From NCBI GenBank assembly GCA_903822185.1, contig CAIJOA010000011.1, positions 682,001-746,000 on the forward strand: DNA of 64,000 bases, in the 5' to 3' direction. The notes below the pieces were generated by a model, which saw only the letters and a list, made by a program, of their open reading frames with translations, did not search any database and was not told where the DNA came from. The position numbers and the translations under genes are program-made. The stretch is from an uncultured Rhodospirillales bacterium. GTDB taxonomy: Bacteria > Pseudomonadota > Alphaproteobacteria > ATCC43930 > CGMCC-115725. Shown here in pieces: positions 16,466 to 26,178 of this stretch (its first letter is position 1; each line of letters begins with the position of its first letter).

Positions 16466-17823
16466 GCTTTCGCGCGCGACAGCAACATTTGCTTTGCTGC
16501 GTCGATCGCCCGGCCGATAGGCGCGCGGCGGTAGTCCCACATCGGATCGGGTTCGGGCGGATTGATCACCATCGTCGCATTCGCCTCGAACAGCAGCACG
16601 CGTCCCTCGGCATCGAGACCGAAATCGAACCCACCATAATCAAGGCCCAACGTCATGCCGATCTGCGCCAGTGCCGCCATGCCGCGCGTACCGACGACCG
16701 CCGTCATATCGTCGAGATAGCGCCGTTCCTCGTCGCGATAAGCTGCATCCATCGCCATGTCGGCGGTGAAATAATGCACCTTCCAATCGTGCGAGATCGC
16801 GAGATGCAGCGGATAGATTCGGCCATCGATGATCATGGCGCGGTATTTGCGCGCCTGCCCGTCCGGCCCGCGCGCGTCGAGATAGCCGATGACCAGCAGA
16901 TCACCGCCCGGCAAAGTCGCGATCGCCGTATCAAGGTCTTCTGTCTGCTCGACCCGCACGAAATGCCGACCGGTATGAAAGCCCGGCGCGCGTAATAGGA
17001 GAGGAAAGGTTAGACCCGGCGCCGAGGCAATCGCATCGCGCGGCAGCAAAGCCACCTTGGGCGCGACCACGTCCTGCAGTCCGGCGAGACGGCACGCATT
17101 GTCCGCCCGTCCTGTCGGCAGAATCTTCGCAGGGGGATTGATGACAGGCGCATCTGTTCGCGCGATTACCTCAGCCGCGCGCTGTAATGCCTCACCGCAA
17201 AGATCGGCATCACCGATCGCATTCAGCACCAGCCGATACGGCGGCAAAGGCTGCGACGGCTCATGGAATTCGGCATAAAGCGCGGAAATCTCGAAAATGC
17301 GATCGTCGAGAAAAGGATGGGTCGGGATATTGCCGCCACGCGCCGAGACGAGCAACAGAACCGGCACCGAAGGTTGTTGACCGCGATAGCGCCGTTTAAC
17401 GATCGCCTGGCCGGCATAACCTTTCCGGAAATGTGCTTCTGCCGCAATGGTTTCTCCCATTTCCGCGAGAACCCGGGCCAGCCCTTGATGGGCCGCCAGC
17501 ATGTCCGGATCGAACTGTAGCGCCGTCTCGAAATGTTCCTGTGCGGTTTCGTAATCATCGTCTTCGCAAAGCAGATTACCGAGATTGACGTGTCCCACCG
17601 GATTGTTCGGATGGCATCGCACCGCCTGGACATAAGATGTCCGCGCGGCAGAACGATGGCCGCTCGCATAGGCCAACGCACCGAGTTCGTTCAGCGCATC
17701 GAAATGCGTCGCATCGCGGCGGAGCACATCGATATAGGCCGCCTTCGCCGCCTCGTCCTCGCCACGCGAGACCAGACTACGCGCGCGGGCGAGTGCTTCG
17801 GCGATGGCCGGATCGTCGCTCAT
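16462..17823 (-). CDS. TPR / ATP-grasp fusion protein
   Basis: A 453-residue cytoplasmic protein. Residues 1 to about 140 are tetratricopeptide repeats (DALNELGALAYASGHRSAAR, GHVNLGNLLCEDDDYETAQE, AAHQGLARVLAEMGETIAA). From about 240 the protein looks like an ATP-grasp ligase: INPPAKILPTGRADNACRLA, the lysine-less nucleotide strand FPLLLRAPGFHTGRHFVRV, the switch region LLVIGYLDARGPDGQARKYR, and the metal-binding end GFDFGLDAEGRVLLFEANAT. ATP-grasp enzymes join a carboxylate to an amine or thiol through an acyl phosphate; the substrate is unknown. Its ATG overlaps the stop of the cyclase gene (ATGA), so it belongs with that gene and the oxoprolinase. Confidence 0.8.
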   Translation of the reverse strand: MSDDPAIAEALARARSLVSRGEDEAAKAAYIDVLRRDATHFDALNELGALAYASGHRSAARTSYVQAVRCHPNNPVGHVNLGNLLCEDDDYETAQEHFETALQFDPDMLAAHQGLARVLAEMGETIAAEAHFRKGYAGQAIVKRRYRGQQPSVPVLLLVSARGGNIPTHPFLDDRIFEISALYAEFHEPSQPLPPYRLVLNAIGDADLCGEALQRAAEVIARTDAPVINPPAKILPTGRADNACRLAGLQDVVAPKVALLPRDAIASAPGLTFPLLLRAPGFHTGRHFVRVEQTEDLDTAIATLPGGDLLVIGYLDARGPDGQARKYRAMIIDGRIYPLHLAISHDWKVHYFTADMAMDAAYRDEERRYLDDMTAVVGTRGMAALAQIGMTLGLDYGGFDFGLDAEGRVLLFEANATMVINPPEPDPMWDYRRAPIGRAIDAAKQMLLSRAKA

Positions 17824-18617
17824 GGCAGAATGGCGAAGACGCGCGCCGGAAATCCCGTCCCGTCTTTGATGTTCGGCCAGGTCACCGAGACGAGCGCGCC
17901 GGTTGCCGGCACCTTGTCGAGATTAGCCAGCAGTTCGATCTGATAATGATCGATGCCGAGGATGTAGCTTTCGAGCGAATAATCATCCTTGCTGGTGGCA
18001 ATGCCTGGATCTGTGTCGGTCGTCTCATGGCCGGACGCGGTGATGTGCCGGACCTCGTAAAGATATTTGAGCGCTTCCATCGTCCAGCCGGGATAATGCG
18101 CGACGCCCTGGGCATCGACATTCTCCATCGCGTCCTGGCTGGGCCAGCGCTTCGCCCAATCGGTGCGCATCGCGACGAACGCCCCCTTCGGCACGCGGCC
18201 ATGCTTTGCTTCCCAAGCTTTCACATCCTTGAGGGTCAGAACAAAATCGGCATTCTTTGCGGCCTGGCGATGCACGTCGATCACGACCAGCGGCAGCAGC
18301 ATCTGCTTCAGCGGAATTTTGTCGGCGGTTCGGGCACCCTTGTGGAAATGCACCGGCGGATCGAGATGCGTCCCCCATTGCCCGACATGGCAGAACAACT
18401 CTGCACGAAAGCCATCCTTGTCGTAGTCATAGAGCACCTTGCGCGTCATCGGATCGAATCCTTTCCAATGCGGAATCGATTGATCGAATGGATGGGTGAG
18501 ATCGACCCAAGTCTTCGTCTGTAACGTCGCATAGAGATTCCACAGCCCTTCGGCCCGCGCGATGCTCGGCGCCAGCGCCATCAACACGGCAACCGTTGCC
18601 GCAAAAGTTCTACGCAT
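17820..18617 (-). CDS. Secreted cyclase-family metal hydrolase (kynurenine formamidase-like)
   Basis: A 265-residue protein from ATG 18617, which follows GAGGGA; ATG 18632 is in frame but overlaps the oxoprolinase stop and lacks a ribosome site. It has a classical signal peptide, MRRTFAATVAVLMALAPSIA, so it acts in the periplasm. The cyclase family metal motif HxGTHxDxPxHF appears as GQWGTHLDPPVHF, with the first His replaced by the Gln of the GQW triplet, and a later HITASGHETTDTD and DHYQIELLANLDKVP complete the fold. Members hydrolyse amides or esters such as N-formylkynurenine. The substrate is unknown here; the operon context suggests a cyclic or acylated amine. Confidence 0.85.
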   Translation of the reverse strand: MRRTFAATVAVLMALAPSIARAEGLWNLYATLQTKTWVDLTHPFDQSIPHWKGFDPMTRKVLYDYDKDGFRAELFCHVGQWGTHLDPPVHFHKGARTADKIPLKQMLLPLVVIDVHRQAAKNADFVLTLKDVKAWEAKHGRVPKGAFVAMRTDWAKRWPSQDAMENVDAQGVAHYPGWTMEALKYLYEVRHITASGHETTDTDPGIATSKDDYSLESYILGIDHYQIELLANLDKVPATGALVSVTWPNIKDGTGFPARVFAILP

Positions 18618-18628
18618 CGTTTCCCTCG

Positions 18629-21600
18629 TCATTTCTTGCCGAAGCCGCCACCACCGGGGGTCTCGATCACGAAGACGTCGCCCGGACTCATCTCAACGAC
18701 TTCGGTCGCGCCGAATTCCAAACGGCTTCCGTCCGTACGCTCGACCCAATTGCGTCCGACCGCGCCGTCACCGCCGCCCGCCATGCCATAGGGCGGCACG
18801 CGGCGATGATTGGAAAGAATTCCGGCCGTCATCGCTGCACGGAAGCGCAAACGCCGCACGGCGCCATCGCCGCCACGCCATTGCCCCGTTCCGCCCGAGC
18901 CATGCCGGATCGAAAAGCTTTCAAGCAGGACCGGAAACCGCCATTCCAGCACTTCGGGATCGGTCAGCCGCGTGTTGGTCATATGCGTGTGAACCGCCGC
19001 CGTGCCGTTAAAGCCCGGTCCCGCCCCCGAGCCGCCGCACAGCGTCTCGTAATATTGATGGCGCGCATTGCCGAAGGTGAAATTGTTCATCGTCCCCTGC
19101 GCTGCGCCCATCACGCCCAGCGCACCATAGAGCGCATCGGTGATGGCCTGCGAGGTTTCCACATTGCCGGCGACGACAGCCGCCGGATAATGCGGATTGA
19201 GCATCGAACCAGGCGGGATGATGATCTCAAGCGGTTTGAGGCAGCCGCCGTTCAGCGGAATATCGTCGTCGATCAGCGTGCGGAAGACATAGAGTACCGC
19301 CGCCTTGCAGATCGATGAGGGTGCGTTAAAATTGGTTTCTCGCTGAGCACTCGTGCCGGTGAAATCCACCACCGCGCGTCGCGCCACCTGATCGACATCG
19401 ATCCGCACGCAAATCTGTGCGCCGTCGTCCATCTCGTAAGTGAAGCTGCCGCTGTCGAGCGTTGCCAGCACGCGCCGCACCGCTTCTTCGGCATTGTCCT
19501 GGACATGGCGCATATAGGCTTCGACCACATCGTCGCCGAAATGCCGGACCATGCGATGCAGTTCTTGTACGCCCTTCTCGCTGGCCGCGATCTGGGCTTT
19601 GAAATCCGCGATGTTCTGCGACGGGTTCCGCGCTGGATATTTTGCATCGGCCAAGAGTGCCCGCGTCTCGCCCTCGCGAAAGCGCCCTTCCTCGACCAAC
19701 AGGAAATCGTCGATCAGCACGCCTTCTTCTTCGACTGTCTTGCTCCAGGGCGGCATCGAGCCGGGCGTGATGCCGCCGATATCGGCGTGATGGCCGCGCG
19801 AGGCCACAAAGAAGATCGGCGTATCGTCGCTGCCGTCCTCGGCATAGACCGGGGTGATCACGGTAACGTCGGGCAGATGCGTACCGCCGTTATAAGGTGC
19901 GTTGAGGACATAAACATCGCCGCGCGTCATCCGCCGTCCCGAACCGCCCGGTCCATGCGCGCGCAGAATCGTCTGAACGCTCTCGCCCATCGAACCGAGA
20001 TGAACCGGGATATGCGGCGCATTGGCGACGAGCGATCCGGTACGGTCGAACAAGGCGCAGGAAAAATCCAGCCGTTCCTTGATATTGACCGAATAGGCCG
20101 TGTTCTGCAGCGCGACGCCCATCTGCTCGGCGATGGCCATGAACAGATTGTTGAACACTTCCAGCATCACCGGATCGACCGCGGTGCCGATCGCGACGCG
20201 CGGCGGCAAAGGTGCGACGCGAGTCATCACCAGATAACGCCGCGCATCGAGTTCGCCGCGCCAGCCGGGTTCGATCATCGTCGTGCCGTTGGCCTCGGTG
20301 ATCAGGGCGGGGCCATCGATTGCTTCACCCGGCTGTAGTCGTTCGCGGTCATAGACAGGCGCTTGATACGATTTGCCGCCGGTCGAAATCTCAACAAGCC
20401 TCAGCGGCTCAGCCGTGCCGGAACCGGCAGGATGAACCGGATCATCATGCGCACCCGATGCGCCGATGATTTCCGCCGAGACCGCTTCGACGATAAGCGG
20501 CTTGTCTCGCATGAGAAAGCCGAAGCGCTGCCGGTGCGCCGTCTCGAAGCAGGTGCGGATCGTTGCCGCATCGCCGTACGGCACGGTAAGCGGTGCGTCG
20601 GTGCCTTCGTATTTCACCTGGGCTTTGTGAACGACCGTCACGTCTTCGGCATCGACACCCTGTACTATCATTGCCGCAATGCCGTCGGACCCAAGTTGTT
20701 CCAGGGTTTGATCGAGCGCAAGCATCGCGTCGGGATCAAGGCGCGCTTCGACGGCACGTTCTTTGATGGCGCGCAAATCGGCGATGCCGATGCCGTAGGC
20801 CGACAAAACACCCGCGAGCGGGTGGATATAGACGCGCTTCATCCCGAGCGCGTCGGCGACGAGACACGCATGCTGCCCGCCCGCGCCGCCGAAACAGCAC
20901 AGCGTGTATTCGGTGACGTCGTAGCCGCGTTCGATCGAAATCTGCTTGATCGCATTGGCCATGTTTTCGACCGCGATCTTGAGGAAACCTTCCGCGGCTT
21001 CTTCGGCAGTCGGACGTTTCCCGGTTGCGGCTGCAATATCGTCGGTCAGCGCCTTGAACTGCCGCGCGACCGCTTCGGCGTCGAGCAGTTCATTGCCAGC
21101 GAGGCCGAATAGCGCCGGAAAGAATTGCGGCTGCAACTTGCCGAGCATCACGTTGCAATCGGTGACCGTCAGCGGGCCGCCGCGGCGGTAGCAGGCGGGA
21201 CCGGGATTGGCACCGGCGGATTCGGGGCCGACACGATACCGCGCACCATCGAAGCGGCAGATCGAGCCTCCGCCTGCAGCGACCGTATTGATCTGCATCA
21301 TCGGCGCACGCATCCGCACGCCGGCGACCAATGTCTCGACGCTGCGCTCGAACTCGCCGGCGTAATGCGACACGTCGGTCGAGGTGCCGCCCATATCGAA
21401 GGCGATGATCTTGTCGAAGCCGCCGCGCTCGGCGCTGCGCGCCGCCCCGACGATTCCGCCGGCCGGGCCTGACAGGATCGCATCCTTGCCGGCAAAGCCG
21501 CGCGCATTGGCGAGCCCGCCATTCGATTGCATGAACAACAGCCGCACGCCGTCCAGTTCGCCGGCAACCTGATCGACATAGCGCCGCAAGATCGGCGACA

Positions 21601-22252
21601 GGTAAGCATCGACCACCGTGGTGTCGCCGCGCCCGACCAGCTTCATCAGCGGACTGACTTCGTGGCTGACCGAAACTTGCGTGAAACCGATGTCGCGCGC
21701 CAGCGCGGCAACCTGCTGCTCGTGGGCTGGAAAGCGATAGCCATGCATGAAGACGATCGCCGCCGCACGAATGCCCGCCGCGAAAGCATCGGCCAGGGAC
21801 TCACGGACATGATCCAGATCGAGCGGTGTCAGAATTTCGCCGGAGGCAGAAACACGTTCTTTGACCTCGACCACACGTTCGTACAGTTGTTCCGGCAGGA
21901 CGATGTGGCGCGCGAAAAGCTTGGGCCGGTTCTGATAGCCGATACGCAGGGCGTCGCCGAACCCTTCGGTGATCACCAGCACCGTCCGATCGCCCTTGCG
22001 CTCAAGCAGCGCGTTGGTCGCGACGGTCGTGCCCATCTTTACCGCTTCGATCGCACCGGCGCGCAACGGAGCGCCGGGTGCAAGATCGAGAATCTGACGA
22101 ATGCCCGCGATGGCCGCGTCGCGATACTGTTCAGGATTTTCCGACAACAGCTTGCGCGCGATCAGCGCGCCATTAGGCGCTCGCGCAACGATGTCGGTGA
22201 AAGTCCCGCCGCGATCAATCCAGAATTGCCAGCCATTCATCGCCTCACTCAT
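18629..22252 (-). CDS. 5-oxoprolinase / hydantoinase (HyuA-HyuB fusion)
   Basis: A 1207-residue protein that joins the HyuA and HyuB halves in one chain, as in eukaryotic-type and many bacterial 5-oxoprolinases. The HyuA part has the actin-like ATP-binding elements [29 protein letters not shown] and [12 protein letters not shown]. The HyuB part begins near residue 690 ([20 protein letters not shown]) and contains [29 protein letters not shown] and a glycine-rich end [15 protein letters not shown]. The reaction is ATP-driven opening of a lactam or hydantoin ring, e.g. 5-oxoproline to glutamate. ATG 22252 is used; ATG 22236 is possible and a longer frame to 22528 runs over another gene. The cyclase gene follows after 11 bases. 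Confidence 0.92.
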   Translation of the reverse strand: MSEAMNGWQFWIDRGGTFTDIVARAPNGALIARKLLSENPEQYRDAAIAGIRQILDLAPGAPLRAGAIEAVKMGTTVATNALLERKGDRTVLVITEGFGDALRIGYQNRPKLFARHIVLPEQLYERVVEVKERVSASGEILTPLDLDHVRESLADAFAAGIRAAAIVFMHGYRFPAHEQQVAALARDIGFTQVSVSHEVSPLMKLVGRGDTTVVDAYLSPILRRYVDQVAGELDGVRLLFMQSNGGLANARGFAGKDAILSGPAGGIVGAARSAERGGFDKIIAFDMGGTSTDVSHYAGEFERSVETLVAGVRMRAPMMQINTVAAGGGSICRFDGARYRVGPESAGANPGPACYRRGGPLTVTDCNVMLGKLQPQFFPALFGLAGNELLDAEAVARQFKALTDDIAAATGKRPTAEEAAEGFLKIAVENMANAIKQISIERGYDVTEYTLCCFGGAGGQHACLVADALGMKRVYIHPLAGVLSAYGIGIADLRAIKERAVEARLDPDAMLALDQTLEQLGSDGIAAMIVQGVDAEDVTVVHKAQVKYEGTDAPLTVPYGDAATIRTCFETAHRQRFGFLMRDKPLIVEAVSAEIIGASGAHDDPVHPAGSGTAEPLRLVEISTGGKSYQAPVYDRERLQPGEAIDGPALITEANGTTMIEPGWRGELDARRYLVMTRVAPLPPRVAIGTAVDPVMLEVFNNLFMAIAEQMGVALQNTAYSVNIKERLDFSCALFDRTGSLVANAPHIPVHLGSMGESVQTILRAHGPGGSGRRMTRGDVYVLNAPYNGGTHLPDVTVITPVYAEDGSDDTPIFFVASRGHHADIGGITPGSMPPWSKTVEEEGVLIDDFLLVEEGRFREGETRALLADAKYPARNPSQNIADFKAQIAASEKGVQELHRMVRHFGDDVVEAYMRHVQDNAEEAVRRVLATLDSGSFTYEMDDGAQICVRIDVDQVARRAVVDFTGTSAQRETNFNAPSSICKAAVLYVFRTLIDDDIPLNGGCLKPLEIIIPPGSMLNPHYPAAVVAGNVETSQAITDALYGALGVMGAAQGTMNNFTFGNARHQYYETLCGGSGAGPGFNGTAAVHTHMTNTRLTDPEVLEWRFPVLLESFSIRHGSGGTGQWRGGDGAVRRLRFRAAMTAGILSNHRRVPPYGMAGGGDGAVGRNWVERTDGSRLEFGATEVVEMSPGDVFVIETPGGGGFGKK

Positions 22253-22308
22253 TTCAGGCGAACAGCGTGGCGTCAAGGCGCTGGCCAACAAGACTTTATG
22301 ACCTAGGA

Positions 22309-22336
22309 GACGAGGCGACCTCACGGCCGCCTCGTC
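22309..22336 (-). terminator. Hairpin between the MFS pair and the oxoprolinase
   Basis: GACGAGGCG (22309-22317) pairs perfectly with CGCCTCGTC (22328-22336), with a 10-base loop. On the minus strand it lies just after the 42-residue gene but is not followed by a T tract; the T-rich side is on the plus strand. It could be a weak terminator, an attenuator or an mRNA-stabilising structure. Confidence 0.4.
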
Positions 22337-22341
22337 GTCTT

Positions 22342-22470
22342 TTATTTGAAGAGCTGCAACGCGTTGATGCAGGTCTGGATGACGCCCCAGGTCAGCGGAA
22401 TGCCGACGAAGGCCCAAGCCAGCGTCAGTTTCAAGCCGTTGCCCGATGCCGCTTGTGCTGCTTGTTCCAT
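22342..22470 (-). CDS. MFS transporter small subunit
   Basis: A 42-residue protein, [20 protein letters not shown] then [20 protein letters not shown] and FK. It has one membrane helix. A strong ribosome site AAGGAG stands six bases before ATG 22470, and the gene starts 11 bases after the stop of the OFA-family MFS gene. Small single-helix partners of this kind accompany oxalate/formate-type MFS carriers in many bacteria and are annotated as an MFS small subunit; their exact role is not established. The assignment rests on position, ribosome site and composition. Confidence 0.75.
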   Translation of the reverse strand: MEQAAQAASGNGLKLTLAWAFVGIPLTWGVIQTCINALQLFK

Positions 22471-22481
22471 CGATTGCTCCT

Positions 22482-23843
22482 TTACGCTGCGAGATCGAGG
22501 TTGCGCGCCGCCATGTGATGACGCGCATCCACGGCCTTGACCGCCAGATTGCAGAAAAATCCGACCACCAGCAGGCCCGCCATCACATACATGCTGACGT
22601 TATAAGCCTGGGCACTCGCCACGCCGTGATCGAGCTGATACTGGCGGATGTAATTCACCAGCACTGGCCCGAATATCCCGGCCATCGACCAGGCCGTGAT
22701 CAGCATGCCGTGAATCGCCCCGACATAGCGCGTGCCAAACATATCGCGCAGATAGGCCGGCACGGTCGCGAAGCCACCGCCATACATACTGAAGATCACG
22801 GCATAGGCACAGACGAAGGCGACGACGCTGCCGATCGAGCCGGTGTAAGGCACGATGGCATAGAGAATCGCACCGAGCACGAAGAAGCAGAAATAGGTGT
22901 TTTTCCGCCCGATATAATCGGAGGTCGAAGCCCAGAAGAAGCGCCCGGCCATATTGAAAAGCGCCATCAGACCGACGAAGCCCGCCGCCGCCAAGGGCGT
23001 GACCTTGCCGGGAAACATTTCCTGGCTCATCGCGGACGCCTGGCCGAGCACACCGATGCCGGCCGTGACGTTGAGGCAAAGAACGCACCAGATCAGCCAG
23101 AACTGCGGCGTCTTCAGCGCCTCATAGACATAGACGTTGCTGGTCGTGATGAGCTTTTGCGCCTGTACCGGGGCGACAAATCCCTCGGGCTTCCAACCAT
23201 CGGCGGGCACGCGAACGAGCCAAGCCCCCACCATCATGAAGCAGAAATAGACGACGCCGAGGGTCACGAAGGTTTCGGCGACGCCGATATGCGAGGGCGT
23301 GTTGAAATAGGACATCAGCCAAACCGAGGCCGGCGAAGCGACCAACGCCGCGCCGCCAAATCCCATGATCGCCATGCCCGTCGCCATGCCGGGCTTGTCG
23401 GGGAACCATTTGATCAGGGTCGAGACCGGCGAGATATAACCGATGCCGAGACCGATGCCGCCGATCACGCCATAGCCGAGATACACAAGCCACAAGGCAT
23501 GCATCGAGATACCGACGGCCGAGACCATAAAGCCGCTGCCGAAACAGATCGCCGCGGTGAACATCGCCCGGCGCGGTCCGCCTTCTTCGACCCAGCGCCC
23601 GAGCACGGCCGCCGAAGCGCCGAGGAAGAAGATCGCGATCGAGAATATCCAGCCGAGATCGGTGAGCTTCCAATCATCCGGCGCCGACTGGGTGATCCCC
23701 AACAGCTTGGTCATCGGCAGATTGAAGACGCTGAAGGCGTAGGCCTCGCCGATGCATAGATGAACGCACAGGGCGGCAGGCGGAATAAGCCAGCGGCTAT
23801 AGCCGGCCGGCGCAATGGTAGGGTCCCTACTCAGAAATGACAT
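22482..23843 (-). CDS. OFA-family MFS transporter (oxalate/formate antiporter-like)
   Basis: A 453-residue carrier from ATG 23843, preceded by AGGGGGA. Twelve membrane helices are apparent. The OFA family order is present: [20 protein letters not shown] and FSVF in helix 1, the loop [60 protein letters not shown] and the central [19 protein letters not shown]. The family moves small carboxylates such as oxalate and formate. With the small partner and the oxoprolinase, cyclase and ATP-grasp genes downstream, uptake of the pathway substrate is a reasonable inference. Confidence 0.9.
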   Translation of the reverse strand: MSFLSRDPTIAPAGYSRWLIPPAALCVHLCIGEAYAFSVFNLPMTKLLGITQSAPDDWKLTDLGWIFSIAIFFLGASAAVLGRWVEEGGPRRAMFTAAICFGSGFMVSAVGISMHALWLVYLGYGVIGGIGLGIGYISPVSTLIKWFPDKPGMATGMAIMGFGGAALVASPASVWLMSYFNTPSHIGVAETFVTLGVVYFCFMMVGAWLVRVPADGWKPEGFVAPVQAQKLITTSNVYVYEALKTPQFWLIWCVLCLNVTAGIGVLGQASAMSQEMFPGKVTPLAAAGFVGLMALFNMAGRFFWASTSDYIGRKNTYFCFFVLGAILYAIVPYTGSIGSVVAFVCAYAVIFSMYGGGFATVPAYLRDMFGTRYVGAIHGMLITAWSMAGIFGPVLVNYIRQYQLDHGVASAQAYNVSMYVMAGLLVVGFFCNLAVKAVDARHHMAARNLDLAA

Positions 23844-23863
23844 GACGTTTCCCCCTTTATCGC

Positions 23864-23889
23864 GAACGGCTCCCTTTGGGAGTCCGTTC
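23864..23889 (-). promoter_or_regulatory. Hairpin in the MFS gene leader
   Basis: GAACGGCTCCC (23864-23874) pairs with 23878-23889 (GGGAG, bulged T, CCGTTC) around a TTT loop. It begins 21 bases upstream of the MFS start codon on the minus strand, so it would lie in the mRNA leader or over the promoter. The function is unknown; no riboswitch class is recognised. Confidence 0.35.
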
Positions 23890-23991
23890 AAGATGTTAGG
23901 CAGCGGTTTGTCGTGCTGGCAACGGTCGCGTGACCGCCTGCCTCACACCAAAATGTGAAGCTTAGGAAGCATATCGAAAGGCAGTCGTGGC

Positions 23992-24786
23992 CTACTTTCC
24001 CTGGAAGGCCGGTTTGCGCTTCTCGGCGAAAGCTTTGCGGCCTTCGGCGAAGTCCTCGCTATCCATGCACATCTTGGCCAGCGCCTCGCACCGCGCGCGG
24101 TCGGCAACGCCGCTTGGCTTCATCAGTTCGGCGATGATGCCTTTCGACGCCTGGATCGACAGCGGCGCGTTTTCGGCCATCATCGTGCAATAGGAGCGGG
24201 TGAAGGATTCGAGCTCGCCGTCGGGCACGACGCGATTGAGCAACCCCATCGCCTGCGCCTCGGCGCCGTTGAACTGGCGGGCGGTAAAGAGGATTTCCCG
24301 CGCGACGGCCGGGCCGACCAGATCCAGCACCTTCTGGATGCCGCCCAGCGTATAAGAGATGCCCAGTTTTGCCGCCGGGATGCCGAGCCGTGAGGCCTCG
24401 GTCGCAATCCGCATGTCGCAATGCAGTGCCACCAACATGCCGCCGCCGAGGGCATAGCCCCGGATCATCGCGATCGTCGGCTTCTTGCAATGTTCCAGCC
24501 GCTCAAGCGCGTTGCGCATGTTGTCGCTGTCGCTGGCCGCCGTCTCGGTCGAGGATTTGCGTTCCTCGAACCGGTTGATATCCGCGCCGGAAATAAAAGC
24601 CTTCTCACCCGCACCTTTCAGCACAACGACGCGGACCGTCGGGTCGTTCTCGTAATGATCGAGGATGACCGGGATCGCCGCCCACATATCCGCCGACATC
24701 GCGTTGAGCTTGGTCGGGTTGTTGAAGGTGATCCAGCCGATCGGGCCATCGATCTCGGCAAGCATCCGTTCCGTCGGCGAAATCAT
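23992..24786 (-). CDS. Enoyl-CoA hydratase/isomerase family protein
   Basis: A 264-residue crotonase-fold enzyme from ATG 24786, which has GGGAG upstream; a start at 24843 would add 19 residues without a ribosome site. The oxyanion-hole signatures are KAFISGADINRF and RGYALGGGMLVALHCDMRIA. The second glutamate of the hydratase pair appears in the segment RLGIPAAKLGISYTLGGIQK only as other residues, so hydratase activity is not assured. The C-terminus SEDFAEGRKAFAEKRKPAFQ is typical. The CoA substrate is unknown. It is transcribed alone and divergently from the amidase gene. Confidence 0.88.
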   Translation of the reverse strand: MISPTERMLAEIDGPIGWITFNNPTKLNAMSADMWAAIPVILDHYENDPTVRVVVLKGAGEKAFISGADINRFEERKSSTETAASDSDNMRNALERLEHCKKPTIAMIRGYALGGGMLVALHCDMRIATEASRLGIPAAKLGISYTLGGIQKVLDLVGPAVAREILFTARQFNGAEAQAMGLLNRVVPDGELESFTRSYCTMMAENAPLSIQASKGIIAELMKPSGVADRARCEALAKMCMDSEDFAEGRKAFAEKRKPAFQGK

Positions 24787-24883
24787 CGAGCGTCTCCCTG
24801 TGTAGCGCGCGGAAAATAGACCGCCCCCCGCATTGAAGTCCATGAAGCCATCGTATCGGCGATCATGCTAAGCATGGGCGGTC

Positions 24884-25579
24884 ATGGGATTGATCCAGCG
24901 GCCCTCCCCCAATTTCGACGCCCGCAGCGTGCCGGTCGATATTCTGTTGCTCCATTACACCGGCATGACCTCGGCCAAAGCCGCGCTCGACCGGTTGTGC
25001 GATCCGGCGGCGAAGGTCAGCGCGCATTATCTGATCGACGAGGACGGCACGGTCTGGCAGATGGTCGATGAGGCGAACCGCGCCTGGCACGCCGGGGTTT
25101 CGTCCTGGCGCGGATGCCGCGACATCAACGGCGCCTCAATCGGCATCGAATTGGTCAATCCCGGCCATGAATTCGGCTATCGCGCCTTTCCCGAAGCGCA
25201 AATGACAGCGCTCGAAGCCCTGGCGACCGGAATTTTGGCGCGTCACGCGATCATCGCGCGCAACGTGATCGGCCATTCCGACGTCGCGCCGATGCGAAAA
25301 CAGGACCCTGGCGAACTGTTCGATTGGGCTCGTCTTGCCCGCGCCGGCGTCGGCTTCTGGACCAATTTTACCGACTTGCCGCCCGCACCGAAGACGAAAG
25401 CCGAGTTGCAAACGGCACTCGCGGCGATCGGCTATGGCCTTTCGGTTTCGGGCATCCTCGATGAGGAAACAAAAGCCACGATCACCGCGTTTCAGCGCCA
25501 TTTCCGCCCGTTATTGTGTGACGGCGTGCCCGACGACGAAACCGGCCAACGCATTGCGCATCTCGCCAACCAAGTTTGA
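24884..25579 (+). CDS. N-acetylmuramoyl-L-alanine amidase, AmiD/AmpD-like
   Basis: A 231-residue amidase_2 protein. Zinc ligands fit His24 (LLLHYTGM), His131 (VIGHSDVAP) and Asp141 (KQDPGELF). The region AHYLIDEDGTVWQMVDEANR followed by AWHAGVSSWRG is typical. A C-terminal peptidoglycan-binding domain runs from about 170 (ELQTALAAIGYGLSVSGILD to DETGQRIAHL). There is no signal peptide or lipobox, which favours a cytoplasmic role in anhydro-muropeptide recycling over an envelope role. It lies directly upstream of rnpB and the division cluster. Confidence 0.9.
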   Translation: MGLIQRPSPNFDARSVPVDILLLHYTGMTSAKAALDRLCDPAAKVSAHYLIDEDGTVWQMVDEANRAWHAGVSSWRGCRDINGASIGIELVNPGHEFGYRAFPEAQMTALEALATGILARHAIIARNVIGHSDVAPMRKQDPGELFDWARLARAGVGFWTNFTDLPPAPKTKAELQTALAAIGYGLSVSGILDEETKATITAFQRHFRPLLCDGVPDDETGQRIAHLANQV

Positions 25580-25610
25580 CTTCGGCCCGTCCTCTCGCCA
25601 TTGAGCCGCC

Positions 25611-26008
25611 GTGTCAGACGGTCGGATGGCCGCCTTTTGCCGCAAGGCAGGGGGAGGAAAGTCCGGGCTCCACGGAAATACGGTGCCGGATAACGTCCGG
25701 CGAGGGCGACCTTAGGGAAAGTGCCACAGAAACATACCGCCAACCCTTTCAAGGACTTAGGTCCTTGCCGGGCGGCAAGGGTGAAATGGTGCGGTAAGAG
25801 CGCACCGCGCTTCCAGTAATGGCGGCGGCAGGGCAAACCCCACCGGGAGCAAGACCAAGTAGGGATGGCAGGGCCGCAAGGCTCGGGCGCGTTTCCGCGT
25901 CGTCATCCGGGTCGGTCGCGCGAGGCGTCCGGTAACGGACGTCCCAGATGAATGGCCATCTCCCGCTTTCGGGCGGGGACAGAACCCGGCTTACAGGCCG
26001 TCTGACAC
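25611..26008 (+). ncRNA. rnpB: RNase P RNA (M1 RNA), type A
   Basis: The catalytic RNA that trims tRNA 5' leaders. The ends pair as helix P1: GTGTCAGACGG (25611-25621) with CCGTCTGACAC (25998-26008). Conserved bacterial cores are present: GGAGGAAAGTCCGGGCTCC near 25660, AGGGTGAAATGGTGCGGTAA around 25779-25798, and the 3' region GACAGAACCCGGCTTACAGG around 25978-25997. The length, about 398 bases, is normal. Placement just before mraZ is usual in alphaproteobacteria. A small hairpin ATGCTGC/GCAGCAT at 26036-26052 may mark the end of the transcript. Confidence 0.96.
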
Positions 26009-26178
26009 TGCTTTCTCGCTGCCGATCCAACCTCAATGCTGCACTGCAGCATAAATGAACGCTTGCTGCGTATAGAGGGAACATTTATAGAACAAGAATT
26101 GATCTGAATCATTACTCGGCGATTAGCCGTGAAGGCCCGTTTTTTCAGGGAAATCCTGGATTTTTACTGCCCAAAAGT

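Noticed and set aside
22253-22528. N-terminal extension of the oxoprolinase up to 22528
   Set aside because: It would run through the 42-residue gene and a hairpin, and the added residues do not resemble HyuA; ATG 22252 gives the normal length.
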